The notes under the pieces: generated by a model | Told to the model about the DNA's origin: nothing | The model's input: the letters and a program-made list of their open reading frames with translations, nothing else | Databases searched by the model: none | Assembly (NCBI GenBank): GCA_963811805.1 | Contig: CAWESU010000001.1 | Coordinates: 434,001 to 498,000 of the forward strand | DNA length: 64,000 bases | Source of the DNA: DAHUXN01 sp963811805 | Lineage (GTDB): Bacteria > Acidobacteriota > Terriglobia > Acidiferrales > UBA7541 | Direction: 5' to 3' | Translations under genes and position numbers: made by a program | Shown here: in pieces, positions 17,057 through 24,792 of the stretch | Position numbering within the stretch: the first letter of the stretch is position 1 | Layout: each line of letters opens with the position of its first letter

Positions 17057-18061
17057 TCACTGCTGACCAGCCTGCCCCTGCCGCACCGCCGCCGCGCTTT
17101 GCAGCCGGATGTACGTATTCGGATCGGTGCGCATGCGCTGCTGCAGAACGCCGACCGCCTTCGGATCCCCCAGCAACCCTCCGTGCTCCGAAGCGGCCAC
17201 CAGCGCATTGATCGCCTCCACGCGCACGCCGATATTTGTGTCTTTCGTCAGCGCCTCCAGCATCGTTTGTATGCTGGCGTCGTCCGGCTTTCCCACCGTC
17301 AAAGCCTCCAGCGCCTTCAACCGCACCGCCGGATTGCGATCGGTGAGCACCGCCTGCGAAAGCGCCCGCTCCACATCCGGATCGCTCGCCCGCGCCTTCA
17401 GCAACTCGACCGCATTGATGCGCACGTCCGGGCAGAACCGGCGGTTATTGTGCAGCACGTACAGCAGCACGCGCTTCACGTCGTCGTCGTTCACTGTTCC
17501 TTGCACCACAATCGGCCGTTCCGTGTTCATTTGCACTTGAACCTGCGGCGGCTGATTGTTATTGCTCGGCGTCCAGTTGATTCCCGAAACGTTCGCCGAT
17601 TGCAGCTCCTGATTATCAATACCCATCGAGCTCAGCGCCGCTGTTGGGCGCGAAGAAGTCGAATTTGGCGCCTGCGCATGCCATGGCCCCAGCATTCCTA
17701 CGGAGAAACCTACTAGCAGCAACGTGGCGACGCTAGCCGCGGGATGCAGCGCCAGCCAGTGCGCCGGAAAAAGCGACTCTGCCCATCGCGTCCAAATGCT
17801 GCGATGGTCCATCTCATCGAGCGAATCTTCGAACCGGTTGCGGCAGCTTGCCAGCAGGCCCGGCGCAGGCTCCAGCCGCTGGTGTGCGGCCGCCATCTCC
17901 AGGAATTTCCTCTCCGCGTCCAGCGCAGCCACGCAACGCGCACACTGGTCGAGGTGCTCTTCCAGCGCGTCGCGTTCCGCGCCTTCCAGCTCATCCGCCG
18001 CGTAAAAGATGATCTGTGATTCGAACTCCGGACACGCGCCGGATTGATTAAATTCCTGCAT
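17057..18061 (-). CDS. Anti-sigma factor with zinc-finger domain and HEAT-repeat periplasmic domain
   Basis: This 334-residue protein couples an N-terminal anti-sigma zinc finger (HLDQCARC: H36, C40, C43) to a membrane span at about 105-124 and an extracytoplasmic region. The latter has a Ser/Asn/Gln-rich linker and three to four HEAT-like repeats from about residue 195 (VRINAVELLKA, VRLKALEALTV, VRVEAINALVAA, IRLQSAAAVRQ). HEAT solenoids bind proteins, so the periplasmic half could sense or capture a partner such as the DUF4097 or PDZ product of the same operon; that is inference. The ATG follows AGGAG by seven bases, and the gene begins 15 bases after the sigma stop. It should restrain the sigma factor encoded upstream. 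Confidence 0.88.
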   Translation of the reverse strand: MQEFNQSGACPEFESQIIFYAADELEGAERDALEEHLDQCARCVAALDAERKFLEMAAAHQRLEPAPGLLASCRNRFEDSLDEMDHRSIWTRWAESLFPAHWLALHPAASVATLLLVGFSVGMLGPWHAQAPNSTSSRPTAALSSMGIDNQELQSANVSGINWTPSNNNQPPQVQVQMNTERPIVVQGTVNDDDVKRVLLYVLHNNRRFCPDVRINAVELLKARASDPDVERALSQAVLTDRNPAVRLKALEALTVGKPDDASIQTMLEALTKDTNIGVRVEAINALVAASEHGGLLGDPKAVGVLQQRMRTDPNTYIRLQSAAAVRQGQAGQQ

Positions 18062-18076
18062 CGTCAGCTCCTTGCT

Positions 18077-18796
18077 TCACCGCACGCCGTCCAGCGTCGC
18101 GCGCAACTTGCGCGTCGCGCGGAACAGCGAATTCTTCACCGTCTCTTCCGAAGTGCCGAGCATATCGCCGATCACTCGCAGCCTCAGCCCTTCGTAATGC
18201 TTCAGTTCAAAAACCATGCGCTCTCGTGGTGACAGCCCATCGAGCGCCGCGTCGATGTGCTTCCCCAATTCCTGGCCCAAGAAATGTCGCTCCGGATTTG
18301 ACGCCGACCGTTGCTCCACCTGCTGGTCGAAGAAATCCGGCGCCACGCCCTCGCTGTCCGCCGGCTGCGGAGCCTGCTCTTCGCGCCGCGTGTTCTTCCG
18401 CCGCAGATGGTCCAGGCACACGTTCGTCGCGATGCGGTAGATCCACGTATAAAAACTGCATTCAAATCGGAAACGCCCCAGATTGCGGTACACGCGAAGA
18501 AAAATTTCCTGATAAAGGTCGCGCGCGTCCTCCGCTCCGCGTACCAGGTTCAACGCCAGCCGCAGCACGTCGCGGTCATACCGGCGCACCAGCTCCTCAA
18601 AAGCCGGCCGATTGCCCGCTTGTGCCTGCCGGACCAGGACCTGTTCGTCCGCTTTCTGCACCGCTCGTTGCGCCGCTGCTCGCTCCAGCGCGGCACTCAT
18701 CCCCATGGCGTTCATAGCCGGATGCAATCCACTGGTTCTTCGGTTGTACCCTGCAGTTCGCCCCAACCGGCCGTGTCCGGAAACCTCACAGCTCAC
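18077..18796 (-). CDS. RNA polymerase sigma factor, ECF (RpoE-like)
   Basis: This ECF sigma factor of up to 239 residues heads the minus-strand module. Region 2 includes FEELVRRYDRDVLRLALNLV, ARDLYQEIFLRVYRNL and FYTWIYRIATNVCLDHLRRK; region 4 has LSPRERMVFELKHYEGLRLRVIG and the recognition helix SEETVKNSLFRATRKL. GTG at 18796 has a perfect GGAGG four bases upstream. ATG at 18715 would remove a 27-residue Arg/Gly-rich extension that is not typical of the family, so the exact start is open. It differs clearly from the plus-strand sigma factor (10131-10775), so the two modules are paralogous rather than recent copies. Confidence 0.92.
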   Translation of the reverse strand: MSCEVSGHGRLGRTAGYNRRTSGLHPAMNAMGMSAALERAAAQRAVQKADEQVLVRQAQAGNRPAFEELVRRYDRDVLRLALNLVRGAEDARDLYQEIFLRVYRNLGRFRFECSFYTWIYRIATNVCLDHLRRKNTRREEQAPQPADSEGVAPDFFDQQVEQRSASNPERHFLGQELGKHIDAALDGLSPRERMVFELKHYEGLRLRVIGDMLGTSEETVKNSLFRATRKLRATLDGVR

Positions 18797-18800
18797 TTAC

Positions 18801-18805
18801 CCTCC
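18801..18805 (-). promoter_or_regulatory. Strong ribosome-binding site deciding the sigma-factor start
   Basis: GGAGG on the minus strand, followed by GTAA and then the GTG at 18796. It is the only good ribosome site near the beginning of this gene and favours the longer product. Confidence 0.55.
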
Positions 18806-18912
18806 ATCATCATACAGCCTTAGACGAATGCCACATCCTGTTGGTAAGCAGTCCTTTTTCTGTCTCTTCCGATCTGTCCTCTTTGAAAAGATACCGCGGC
18901 CGCGCTTTTCCC

Positions 18913-18941
18913 TTGACAAACTGTTAACTATATGATATCTA
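18913..18941 (+). promoter_or_regulatory. Sigma-70-type promoter of a short non-coding unit
   Basis: A perfect TTGACA at 18913-18918 is followed after 17 bases by TATCTA at 18936-18941; the surrounding bases are markedly AT-rich (TTAACTATATGATATCTAAT). TATGAT at 18931 is a better -10 match but too close. Transcription would start near 18949, immediately before a palindrome and about 45 bases before an intrinsic terminator. Confidence 0.6.
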
Positions 18942-18951
18942 ATGTCTTTAG

Positions 18952-18970
18952 AGTCTGTAATTTACAGACT
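18952..18970. promoter_or_regulatory. Perfect 19-base palindrome at the transcription start
   Basis: AGTCTGTAA and TTACAGACT flank a single central T. Its position just downstream of the -10 element fits a repressor operator, though the same bases could form an RNA hairpin. I do not recognise the binding protein. Confidence 0.55.
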
Positions 18971-18990
18971 GCGAACTACTTAAGGGGGCG

Positions 18991-19012
18991 GCCGCGGAGA
19001 CGCGGCTTTTTT
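18991..19012 (+). terminator. Intrinsic terminator with GAGA tetraloop
   Basis: A 6-base-pair GC-only stem (GCCGCG with CGCGGC) closes a stable GAGA (GNRA-type) tetraloop and is followed directly by six T, then GC and five more T. It ends the short unit begun at the promoter 18913-18941. Confidence 0.8.
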
Positions 19013-19035
19013 GCTTTTTATGCGCTTTCTGAATT

Positions 19036-19112
19036 CTAATCGCGTCAACTATGAAGAATTAGAAGTCGACCTAACTCACACAAAACAAAGCACCGGCCCC
19101 CGCTCTAATCGC
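19036..19112 (+). repeat. Imperfect 75-base repeat, copy 1 (recG upstream region)
   Basis: The unit is bounded by CTAATCGC at both ends (19036 and 19105) and contains GAATTAGAA at 19056, then TAACTC, CACAAAACAAA and CCGGCC. A second copy lies at 19222-19294. Neither copy encodes a recognisable protein. Confidence 0.65.
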
Positions 19113-19221
19113 GTTTTTTTACGGTTCTCGCAGAGCTTTTCGTCCCATCTTCGGACACATTTCCGGCACCGCTCCGTCGATCTGCAGTTTTCTCTAATCG
19201 CTTGTCATTTGTCGCTGCCCG

Positions 19222-19294
19222 CTAATCGCCAATCCTCGGAATTAGAATCGCCTGTAACTCGCACAAAACAAACGGCCGGAGATTTTCTAATCGC
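19222..19294 (+). repeat. Imperfect 75-base repeat, copy 2 (recG upstream region)
   Basis: Same order of blocks as copy 1: CTAATCGC (19222), GAATTAGAA (19239), TAACTC, CACAAAACAAA, CCGG, CTAATCGC (19287). An additional isolated CTAATCGC stands at 19194, making five copies of the octamer in 260 bases. Beyond the repeat, 19385-19410 carries CCGAGCGCAGTCGAAGGG, which resembles a dispersed REP-like element common in bacterial intergenic DNA. Confidence 0.65.
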
Positions 19295-19438
19295 CAATTT
19301 TGGCGCGCCCTTTCTCTCACCTCCAACCTCGCGGCACGCAGACCTGCACTTGCGGCCTTGGTTCTGCACTGGCTCGTCGCTTGCTTGCTCCGAGCGCAGT
19401 CGAAGGGTTCTGCGTCCCTCGTCACTGGTATATCGCCT

Positions 19439-21547
19439 ATGTCTCTAAACTCCAACTCGCCTGTCACCAGCCTGAAGGGCCTGGGCCCGCACCGCGCGGC
19501 ACTGCTCGCCGAACGCGGCATCGCCACGGTCGGGCACCTCCTCAATTACCTGCCATTTCGGTACGAGGATCGCATTCACTTCACCCGCATCGCGGAGCTC
19601 GTCCCCGGTCAGGTCGCCACCATTCAGGCGGAAGCCGAAAACGGCAGCCTCGTGCGTTTCAGAGGCCGCCGCAACACCATGTTTCACCTGAGCGTAACAG
19701 ACGCCAGCGGCAAACTGGCGGTGCGCTTTTTTCACGGCGCTTATCTCGACGGGAAATTCAAGCCCGGCCAGCCGCTCGTGCTGCATGGAAAAGTCACTGC
19801 CGATCCCAATCGCCCCCTGCGCATCGAGATGATCAATCCCGAATACGAATTGCTGCACCCCGGCGGCGACGCAACGAACTCCGCGGACGTCGGCCGCATC
19901 GTCCCGGTCTACGAAGCCATTGGCGATCTCAGCTCGCGCATGCTGCGGCGGATTATTTTCCGAGTCATCGAAGATTTTCAGGGCGAAATTCCCGACCCGC
20001 TGTCTCCCGAACTTTTGCAGCGCTATGGATTTCCGTCCAAACGCGAGGCGCTCTTAGGTGTGCACTTCCCCGAAAAGAATGTCGATGTCGGCCTGCTCAA
20101 CGAATTTCGCAGCCCGGCGCAAGTGCGCATGATTTTCGAAGAATTTTTTCTCTATCAGCTTGGTCTGGCGATTCGCCGCCAGCGCGAACAACAACGCGCT
20201 GGAGTTCCCATGCAGGTTCGCCAGGACAAAGTTCGCGAAGCGCTCAAGCAAATCCTGCCCTTCAAGCCTACCGCCGCGCAAAAGCGCGTGCTCGCGGACA
20301 TCGCCGCGGATCTGGAGCGCGCCACGCCAATGAGCCGCCTGCTCGAAGGTGACGTAGGCAGCGGCAAGACCATTGTCGCTCTCGAAGCTGCCACCATCGT
20401 CATCGAGAACGGCTATCAAGTCGCGCTGATGGCGCCCACGGAAATTCTTGCCGTGCAGCACTATTTATCCGCGCGGAGAATATTTTCTTCCGCGAACTAT
20501 TTTGTCGAATTGCTCGTCAGCGGCATGAAGTTCCGCGAGAAAGAGGACGCCCTCGCGCGCATCGCCTCTGGCCAGGCGAATTTCATCACCGGGACGCATG
20601 CCCTGATCGAAGAAGCGGTGAATTTCGCCAAGCTCGGTCTCGTGATCATCGATGAGCAGCATCGCTTCGGCGTTTTGCAACGCAAGCGCCTGACGGAAAA
20701 AGGAAACGCGCCGCACGTGCTGGTGATGACCGCGACGCCCATTCCGCGAACTCTCGCGCTCACCCTCTACGGCGATCTCGATTTGTCGGTCATCGACGAG
20801 ATGCCGCCAGGAAGAACCCCTGTGGCAACGCGCTGGAGCGCGGAAGAAACTCTCCCGGGTGTCTGGGAATTCGTGCGCCGCGAAGTGGCCAGCGGTCGCC
20901 AGGCCTACATCATTTATCCCGTCGTCGAAGAGTCGAAGCAGGAATTGAAAGCCGCCACGGCCGAATACGAAAGGCTCTCGAAGACGATTTTTCCGAAACT
21001 GAAAGTCGGTCTGCTCCATGGACGCATGCGTAGCGAAGAAAAAGATGACGTGATGGACCAGTTTCGCAGCGGCAAGATTCAAATCCTTGTCGCCACCACC
21101 GTCGTGGAAGTCGGCGTCGACGTGCGCAACGCCACCGTGATGGTCATCGAGCACGCCGACCGGTTCGGCCTCGCGCAGCTCCACCAGCTTCGCGGGCGCA
21201 TCGGGCGCGGCGCGCACAAATCGCACTGCATTCTGGTGGCGCCAAAAAACGTGACCGAAGAGGCGCGCGCGCGCCTCGAAACTTTAGTCGCGACGGCGGA
21301 CGGATTTCAGATCGCCGAGCAGGATTTGAGGCTCCGAGGGCCGGGCGAATTTTTCGGCACCAAGCAGCACGGAGACGTCGCGTTTCACATGGCCCATCCG
21401 CTGCGCGACCACAAGCTCCTCGACCTGGCGCGAACCGAAGCGTTCGCCCTCGCGGAAAACCGCTCTCGTTCGGCGGAACTGGAAAAGCTCACTGCATTTC
21501 TGGGGCCCGAGTGGCAAAGCAAGTTTCGTCTGGCAGCGGTGGGATAG
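19439..21547 (+). CDS. recG: ATP-dependent DNA helicase RecG
   Basis: This 702-residue superfamily 2 helicase reverses stalled replication forks and migrates branched DNA. An N-terminal wedge/OB domain (about 10-170, with SLKGLGPHRAALLAERGI) precedes the helicase core. Walker A GDVGSGKT is at about 304-311, the DEQH Walker B box at 405-408, VMTATPIPRTLALT is motif III, and the C-terminal motifs include VGVDVRNATVMVIEHADRFG and QLRGRIGRG. ATG 19439 (MSLNSNSPVTSLKG) is the family start; an in-frame extension to 19358 only translates a REP-like sequence. The stop abuts the rsmD ATG. The 426-base leader contains the repeats and the small-RNA-like unit described separately. Confidence 0.95.
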   Translation: MSLNSNSPVTSLKGLGPHRAALLAERGIATVGHLLNYLPFRYEDRIHFTRIAELVPGQVATIQAEAENGSLVRFRGRRNTMFHLSVTDASGKLAVRFFHGAYLDGKFKPGQPLVLHGKVTADPNRPLRIEMINPEYELLHPGGDATNSADVGRIVPVYEAIGDLSSRMLRRIIFRVIEDFQGEIPDPLSPELLQRYGFPSKREALLGVHFPEKNVDVGLLNEFRSPAQVRMIFEEFFLYQLGLAIRRQREQQRAGVPMQVRQDKVREALKQILPFKPTAAQKRVLADIAADLERATPMSRLLEGDVGSGKTIVALEAATIVIENGYQVALMAPTEILAVQHYLSARRIFSSANYFVELLVSGMKFREKEDALARIASGQANFITGTHALIEEAVNFAKLGLVIIDEQHRFGVLQRKRLTEKGNAPHVLVMTATPIPRTLALTLYGDLDLSVIDEMPPGRTPVATRWSAEETLPGVWEFVRREVASGRQAYIIYPVVEESKQELKAATAEYERLSKTIFPKLKVGLLHGRMRSEEKDDVMDQFRSGKIQILVATTVVEVGVDVRNATVMVIEHADRFGLAQLHQLRGRIGRGAHKSHCILVAPKNVTEEARARLETLVATADGFQIAEQDLRLRGPGEFFGTKQHGDVAFHMAHPLRDHKLLDLARTEAFALAENRSRSAELEKLTAFLGPEWQSKFRLAAVG

Positions 21548-22111
21548 ATGCGCGTTATAGCGGGCACGTTCAAGAGCCGCGGCCTTAAGACGCTTCGCGG
21601 AATGGAGCTGCGGCCAACGAGCGACCGCTTGCGCGAAACGCTCTTCGACATTCTCGGCGACTCCGTGAAAGACAGCGTCTTTGTCGACCTGTTCGCGGGA
21701 ACGGGAGCGGTGGGCATCGAAGCCATCAGCCGCGGCGCGCGGCGCGTCGTGTTTGTCGAACGTCACGCGCCGGCGGTGCAGCTGATTCGCGAAAACCTGA
21801 AATCGCTGGAGATCGCCAGTGAGGCGGAAGTTCTTCCGCTCGACGTGATGCGCGGCATCGAACAACTCGCACCGCGAAACGAACCAAGCGATTTTATTTT
21901 TCTCGATCCGCCCTACGCGCGAGCCGACGAGTACCAGCGAGTTCTGGAATTCATCGGTGTGAAGGGAATGCTCTCCGTTGCAGGAACGGTGATCGCCGAG
22001 CACACAAAAAAATTGCGGTTGCCGCCGAGAGCAGAAACGCTCGAACGAACGCGCGTGAAAGTGCAGGGCGATTCCGCGCTGAGTTTCTACCGCGTCGCCA
22101 GAACCGCGTGA
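21548..22111 (+). CDS. rsmD: 16S rRNA (guanine(966)-N(2))-methyltransferase RsmD
   Basis: This 187-residue Rossmann-fold methyltransferase uses S-adenosylmethionine to methylate 16S rRNA at G966. Visible motifs are MRVIAGTFKSRGL at the N-terminus, the LRPTSDRLRETLFDIL segment, the cofactor loop FVDLFAGTGAVGIEAISRGA, and the catalytic DPPY in DFIFLDPPYAR. Its ATG directly follows the recG stop, so the pair is one operon. The usual downstream coaD is not present; the next gene faces the other way. Confidence 0.94.
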   Translation: MRVIAGTFKSRGLKTLRGMELRPTSDRLRETLFDILGDSVKDSVFVDLFAGTGAVGIEAISRGARRVVFVERHAPAVQLIRENLKSLEIASEAEVLPLDVMRGIEQLAPRNEPSDFIFLDPPYARADEYQRVLEFIGVKGMLSVAGTVIAEHTKKLRLPPRAETLERTRVKVQGDSALSFYRVARTA

Positions 22112-22134
22112 TGCCTTGGCGTGAAAGAAAAATC

Positions 22135-23268
22135 CTACGTGGAAAGAATGCTGATGAGCTTGGCGATGTCGCGCTCGGTATTGTAAAGATACGGCGCGAC
22201 GCGCAGCGAGCCTTCGCGCAGGCTGACAATCACCTGCGCGGCCCGCAATCTTTCATAGAACTCTTTGGTGCGCTCCGGCTTGCGCGCCGCAACGCAAATG
22301 TACGAGCCGCGATTCTCCGCTGCGCTGGGACTCGCAAGCACGCAAGTGTCTCGCGGAAGTCGCTCGACGAGCTGCGCGATCAGCCGTTTGTTGTGTTCAG
22401 CGATCGCTTCGATGCCAACGCTCTCGATAAACTCGAGCGAGGCTTGCATCGCCGCCAAATTTGTAAATGCGGCGGTCTCCGGCGCGTCCCAGCGGCTCGC
22501 GCCCGGCACCGCGGTGATCTTGGCCAGATTCAAAGAATGAAAATTCCGAGCGCCCTCGAGCGCCTTCCAGTAGAAAGGCCCGGGGCGCAATTTTTCCATG
22601 GACTCGCGGCGCGCCCAGAAAAATCCCGTGCCGTAGGGGCTCAGCAGCCATTTGTATCCGGAGCTGACCGCGAAATCCGCGCCGAGCGCGCGCAAATCGA
22701 TGGGAATCGCGCAAGCGCATTGGCTCATGTCGAGCAAAAGGATCACGCCGGATTTGCGGCACGCCTCCGCGAGGCGCCCGGCATCGAGCAGCGATCCGTC
22801 GTCGAAGCGCACGAGGCTCACGGAAACCAAACGCGTGTGCGGAGTGAACTGCTCGATATAGTCGCTCGAGCGAAGAAATCGCTCGCGCGGCGCGACGATT
22901 TTCGCGCGAAGGCGGCCTGCATCGGCGAGCGGCGTAAACGTGGAAAAATGCGCAGGAAATTCGCCGCGGCCAATCAATACTTCGTCGTCGGGCTTCCAAT
23001 CGACGTTCGAACCGACGACCATCATTCCGCTGCTGGCGCCGGAAGTGATGGCAAATTCGTCGGCATCGCCGTGGAGCAGACGCGCGAGCAGGCCGCGAAT
23101 GCGATCCGGCAAGCCGAAATATTCTTCATCCGGAATCCGATGCGGCAATTTTTTCTGCTCTAGCGCGGCCTGCGACGCGCGGACGGACTTCAGCGGGAGC
23201 GGACCCTGACCAGCGGCATCCAGGTACGAGACTCCTTCAAAATCTCCGAATTCAGCACGGTAGTCCAA
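22135..23268 (-). CDS. Class V aminotransferase (cysteine desulfurase/kynureninase fold)
   Basis: This 377-residue PLP enzyme has the class V layout. YLDAAGQGPLP occupies the substrate loop, the ITSGASSG region binds the cofactor phosphate, D180 and Q183 (LLLDMSQC) contact the PLP ring, and K206 (SSGYKWLL) should form the Schiff base, followed by GTGFFWA. The substrate cannot be told from the sequence. It lacks an obvious catalytic Cys loop of IscS-type desulfurases, so a SufS/IscS role is unlikely. The start is TTG after AAAAGGAG. It lies 14 bases after a HAD-like gene, probably in the same operon. Confidence 0.88.
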   Translation of the reverse strand: MDYRAEFGDFEGVSYLDAAGQGPLPLKSVRASQAALEQKKLPHRIPDEEYFGLPDRIRGLLARLLHGDADEFAITSGASSGMMVVGSNVDWKPDDEVLIGRGEFPAHFSTFTPLADAGRLRAKIVAPRERFLRSSDYIEQFTPHTRLVSVSLVRFDDGSLLDAGRLAEACRKSGVILLLDMSQCACAIPIDLRALGADFAVSSGYKWLLSPYGTGFFWARRESMEKLRPGPFYWKALEGARNFHSLNLAKITAVPGASRWDAPETAAFTNLAAMQASLEFIESVGIEAIAEHNKRLIAQLVERLPRDTCVLASPSAAENRGSYICVAARKPERTKEFYERLRAAQVIVSLREGSLRVAPYLYNTERDIAKLISILST

Positions 23269-23282
23269 GCGAGCGCTCCTTT

Positions 23283-23969
23283 TTAGAAGTGGCCCCGGAG
23301 TTTACGAAAACTGGAAATGAGGATCAGCCGCCCGGCGCCGCTCTCCAGCTCGGCGTGCTCGAGCACCCAAGTGGCGTGATGAGGAACGAAAACGGCGTTC
23401 AGGCCCGCCTGTAAAGCCGGATTGATGTCGCTGCGCGGGCTGTTTCCAATCATCCAGCCGCTGGATTTCACGATTTTGAATTGCTGCACGACGCGCTCGT
23501 AGGTGGCCAGATTTTTTTCCGCCACGATTTCGATGGCATCAAAATATCGCGCGAGCCCGGAGCGTTCCACCTTCGCGGCTTGCGCCGCGGCCTCACCTTT
23601 GCTCAACAAAATCAGGCGATGGCGCCCGCTCAAATAGGAAAGCGTTTCGGGGACGCCGTCGAGAATGTGCGGCGGAGTGCCTTCGAGCTCGACGGCCATT
23701 CTTTCGATTTCCTGGACAACTTCCTTGCGGGCCATGCCGCCGGCAAGCTTCAAATAGGTTTCCTCGAGTGAACGGCGGAAGGAGCGGACTCCGTAACCGT
23801 GCTGCTGAATATTGCGGCGCTCGGTTTCATTGAGAATGTGGCGGCAGTATTCGGGCGTGTAACTCAGATGCCCGAGGCAGGAAAGAAAGCGGCTGATGGT
23901 CTGCTCGAAGAAAATATTATTTTCCCAGAGGGTGTCGTCAGCGTCGATCAATATGGTTTGCCGAGCCAT
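23283..23969 (-). CDS. HAD-superfamily hydrolase
   Basis: This 228-residue protein has the HAD motifs in order: ILIDADDTLW (nucleophile and acid-base Asp), LILLSKGE (motif II Ser), and a C-terminal WMIGNSPRSDINPALQAGLNAVFVP (motif IV Asp and release of aged product). It is a small-molecule or protein phosphatase; the large cap domain between 30 and 110 sets specificity, which I cannot name. ATG 23969 starts at the core; an in-frame extension to 24158 adds Arg-rich sequence that overlaps the next gene. Possible partners are the class V aminotransferase downstream and the small protein upstream. Confidence 0.85.
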   Translation of the reverse strand: MARQTILIDADDTLWENNIFFEQTISRFLSCLGHLSYTPEYCRHILNETERRNIQQHGYGVRSFRRSLEETYLKLAGGMARKEVVQEIERMAVELEGTPPHILDGVPETLSYLSGRHRLILLSKGEAAAQAAKVERSGLARYFDAIEIVAEKNLATYERVVQQFKIVKSSGWMIGNSPRSDINPALQAGLNAVFVPHHATWVLEHAELESGAGRLILISSFRKLRGHF

Positions 23970-24048
23970 AATCCATTTCCGCGCCTTGGCTTCCGCCGGC
24001 AGGCGCAACTCCGGACAACCAATAAATTCCCCGCGAAGTGCGCCGGAT

Positions 24049-24276
24049 TCAGGACGCCTTGCGAACGCCCGCCACGAGCTGTTCGAGAATGCCTTTCGCG
24101 AGGCTCTGCGCGCCGCCAAATTGCGCGAGATATTCTTGAAAATCGCGATTGAGCTCAAGAGCCTTGGCCGGGTCGAGCTTCGTGCGCAAGATCATGTCGC
24201 GCAGATGCACCGGATGCGGCAAAACAACGTCGTCGCGCAACTCTTCCAAAGCGGTTGCCGGATCGTAATGATACAT
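24049..24276 (-). CDS. Small conserved-looking protein, 75 residues, unknown function
   Basis: A GGAGGG three bases before ATG 24276 supports a real short gene. The product is acidic and helical (ATALEELRDDVVLPH, ELNRDFQEYLAQFGG) with no signal peptide or membrane span. I do not recognise it. It sits between a PilZ gene and a HAD gene on the same strand, spaced 46 and 79 bases, so it is likely co-transcribed. Confidence 0.65.
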   Translation of the reverse strand: MYHYDPATALEELRDDVVLPHPVHLRDMILRTKLDPAKALELNRDFQEYLAQFGGAQSLAKGILEQLVAGVRKAS

Positions 24277-24322
24277 AAACCCTCCGTAGCGAAAGAAACA
24301 TTGTAACGCGGACGGAGGAAAA

Positions 24323-24652
24323 TCACGCTGCGGCGGACAGAAATTCGTAGCGATCGATGCTGGCGGCGACGCCAGGCATGTCGGCGCGCTGCTCGACGCG
24401 CAGAATCCGCGCGGCGCAACGGATGCGAACTTCACCGGCGAGAGTGATTTGCTGCGGCAAAGTGAGAACAATCTCGACCGCGCTTCCCTCTTCCGGCGGG
24501 GCCTCCATCATGAAGTAAACGCCGCGGAAGCTGACGTCGCGCGTGTGCGCGACTTTTTCTTCGATGGTGCCGTTGTGCGTGAAGCGAACAAGCAGGGGCA
24601 GCGTCATGTTAAAACGGCGAGCGTTGCGACGGTCCGTGGTTTCCTGGTCCAT
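24323..24652 (-). CDS. PilZ-domain protein (c-di-GMP binding candidate)
   Basis: This 109-residue single PilZ domain shows an N-terminal RRNARRF (the RxxxR c-di-GMP motif), DVSFRGVYF (the D/NxSxxG motif) and strands VEIVLTLP, GEVRIRCAARILRV. Such proteins bind c-di-GMP and act on motility, polysaccharide or transcription targets. The start is ATG 24652 after GGAGGAG. A longer frame to 24805 reads through the divergent promoter of the alpha/beta hydrolase and has no good start. The HD-GYP regulator elsewhere in the window (37332-38363) would break the same messenger. Confidence 0.85.
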   Translation of the reverse strand: MDQETTDRRNARRFNMTLPLLVRFTHNGTIEEKVAHTRDVSFRGVYFMMEAPPEEGSAVEIVLTLPQQITLAGEVRIRCAARILRVEQRADMPGVAASIDRYEFLSAAA

Positions 24653-24792
24653 CTCTCCTCCGAGACGCCGCGAAAATTTACCCAACCCTAACACCAGAGG
24701 GACGCGGGCGCAATTATTTTCGCTATGCGCAGGCAAACGGAGGTTGGCAGCAGAGAAGCATACGGTTAGACTGCGGAGTTTCGAGATCTCAA

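Larger units (their letters stand above)
18949..19012 (+). ncRNA. Candidate small RNA or attenuated leader (about 64 bases)
   Basis: A promoter at 18913-18941 and an intrinsic terminator at 18991-19012 bracket a transcript too short to encode a protein. It would fold into two hairpins: AGTCTGT/ACAGACT with a five-base loop, then the terminator stem. Between them lies the purine-rich single strand TTAAGGGGG. It is either a free small RNA or an attenuator in a long recG leader (recG starts 426 bases further on). I do not recognise the family. Confidence 0.4.
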
